DNA of 64,000 bases from Warburgia ugandensis (lineage: Eukaryota; Streptophyta; Magnoliopsida; Canellales; Canellaceae). Positions 62,159 to 64,000 of this stretch are shown in pieces. The notes beneath the pieces are model-generated. The model was not told where the DNA came from and did no database searches. It saw only the letters and a program-made list of their open reading frames with translations. Made by a program: the position numbers and the translations under genes. The number at the start of each line of letters is the position of its first letter. Position 1 is the stretch's first letter. The stretch lies in the NCBI GenBank assembly GCA_035236585.1, contig CP141132.1:17893945-17957944 (forward strand). Reading direction: 5' to 3'.

Positions 62159-62766
62159 TGGTGGGTTTCCTCTCGACTGGGTTGGGCATTTTCCTCCACT
62201 AAGTTGCTCCTTCTCTTCTCACTTCAATTCTTTTCCAATGTTTCTCTCCTTCTCTGTTTTTACACTCAGCTTCACTCCATCTCTTAGTCTTGCATGCATG
62301 CAAGAGAGCCATCTACTCAAGCTCTCACTTCCATACTTTACACTATATATATATATATATATATCATGATTGAGGCATGCGTGTGATGTCACTATGCTCA
62401 CTCTAATGCTCCATTAATTCACTCATTCTATTAACTATTTAGATGTTAATAAATCTAGATATTAGGTTTTCATACTTATTAATTCATTCACCCATACTAA
62501 AGCATACATAATACACATAAGAACTACACTTTCACACACGCTTAGTGATTGGAAGTCAGCCTTGATAAGTTCCCTAGTCTATCCTACCGACGTTTCTTTA
62601 CACTCCTATAAACCTTCCTCTCTTTAGGCTAGTGATCACGTAATACATATAACCTACTACTTTGTTAGGGTAATTTTATGAGAGAGAAAACAATAAAAAA
62701 AAAAACCATTTTTTTGGATAATCACATATGATTTATGGATGGATTTACAAAATTACTCATATTATA
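62159..62766 (-). mobile_element. LTR F, second half (3' LTR of minus-strand chromovirus)
   Basis: It continues from 48410 after removal of the Tat-like element. From about 62285 it is repeated at about 63025-63655, with shared 'tgcatgcaagag', 'ctactcaagct', 'tagttccctagtctatccta' and 'ttttttggataatcac'. It ends attata (62766), followed by a C-rich tract that is a polypurine tract on the minus strand. It contains a TA run at 62344-62363. Confidence 0.65.
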
Positions 62767-63000
62767 CTCTTCCCCCCTTTCAAAAATTTTGTCCCAAAAT
62801 TGTGTCATCAATACATCATGTCAAAACAACTTAGGAACCTCCATCTCATCTAGCACTCCATCTCCCAAGTGGCTTCCAAATTCATTCTCTTGAAGAGATG
62901 ATATGATTTTCTATCTTACTTCACTATGCCTTAAGCTCATTGTTCACTCCACCTTTCATGCATGACTGTAGCTACCTTGCATGCAACAAGACCATTTACA
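62767..63000 (-). pseudogene. Polypurine tract and pol C-terminal tail of element F
   Basis: On the minus strand gaaaggggggaagag lies directly before the LTR start. Upstream of it, 62790-62900 encodes a degraded tail in the position of the chromovirus pol C-terminus (WDKIFERGE just before the tract). Only about 230 bp of internal sequence remain between the two LTR copies, so nearly all of the element is deleted. Confidence 0.5.
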
Positions 63001-63024
63001 CCTCACTAAACATCACGCATGGAG

Positions 63025-63655
<631 letters not shown>

Positions 63656-63804
63656 TCTTCTCTCTATCATTCTAAACAATAAAGAATTAGAAAAGACTTT
63701 TTCTTGAGAAAATGATGATATATTATTATGATATACATGTACACTATGTATAATCTATACAAAGTACTGAAAGAAATCTTAACTAAATATTCTCCTTTCC
63801 AACA
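63656..63804 (-). repeat. Ty1/copia LTR, 5' part only
   Basis: On the minus strand it starts TGTTGGAAAGGAGAATATTT right after a polypurine tract. This is the typical start of a plant Copia LTR. Only about 150 bp remain before the boundary with LTR F at 63655. Confidence 0.75.
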
Positions 63805-63818
63805 CTCCCCCTTAAGCT
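63805..63818 (-). other. Polypurine tract of Ty1/copia element
   Basis: On the minus strand gcttaagggggag precedes the LTR TG directly, as is usual for plant Copia elements. Confidence 0.8.
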
Positions 63819-64000
63819 CGTTTGAAGATATCTTCCATCGCCAGCTCACCAGCCAATTTCTCAAATTATTTCTAGGACAGTCCCTTTGTAAGAACAACAT
63901 GCTTGGTCCTATCATGAAGAACAGGATTATGTGCTATTGAGATTGATGCTTTGTTATCCAGGTATACCTTTATTAGAGAGGGACTTGAGACTTTAAGTTC
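63819..64000 (-). pseudogene. pol: Ty1/copia pol C-terminus (RNase H end), deleted
   Basis: The minus strand encodes KVYLDNKASISIAHNPVLHD and RTKHV (about 63905-63970), the conserved end of Copia RNase H, then jumps to LTKGLS (63885-63905), which is normally about 30 codons further on. The segment between, with the usual DRHFI-type block, is missing. The tail ends in a stop just before the polypurine tract. The element continues beyond the window. Confidence 0.85.

Overview
This is nuclear DNA of a flowering plant, and I find no intact host gene in it. The evidence is AT-rich sequence, plant-type Ty3/gypsy (chromovirus and Tat/Athila), Ty1/copia, L1 and RTE retroelement remains, two Au-type tRNA SINEs, and long GA, TC, TA, TTC and TG microsatellites. 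I cannot name the species. Every recognisable coding stretch is a transposon pseudogene broken by stops and frameshifts.

Layout. 1-1100: pyrimidine-rich, leader-like sequence. 1100-10264: a minus-strand Tat/Athila-like element with an internal deletion. It has a partial 3' LTR (1100-2032), an RTE LINE tail (2659-2935), a gag remnant (4110-4870), a primer-binding site (about 5643-5670) and a very long 5' LTR (about 5680-10264) that carries a 367-bp tandem array. 10270-12260: minus-strand gypsy gag-protease-RT remnant. 12260-17640: the only stretch that is not mainly retroelement, with two SINEs and a probable hAT-like non-autonomous transposon. 17830-29762: one minus-strand L1 LINE ORF2 cut into pieces by three LTR insertions (19291-22966, 23302-25532, 25621-29418), each with a 5-bp target duplication. 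29763-about 42190: nested stack of LTR A, containing chromovirus B (30064-41908), whose 3' LTR contains solo LTR C (30301-32937). 42190-43220: unclassified. 43220-45560: plus-strand gypsy pol remnant. 45560-46640: unclassified. 46640-47405: Tat LTR end plus decayed primer-binding site. 47471-48410 joined to 62159-62766: LTR F, split by a plus-strand Tat/Athila element (48411-62153). That element's integrase is in turn split by solo LTR D (55116-58253). 62767-63655: remains of F. 63656-64000: 3' end of a minus-strand Ty1/copia element.

The parts do not act together as a pathway. The content is an insertion history: older reading frames are cut by LTR elements, most of which have since collapsed to solo LTRs. 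Many breakpoints can be placed to the base because the 5-bp duplications survive and the interrupted frame resumes on the far side. I found no new biochemical system. The most informative items are the nesting order, the tandem arrays inside LTRs, the fold-back structure inside the 23.3-25.5 kb insertion, and the deletion junctions.
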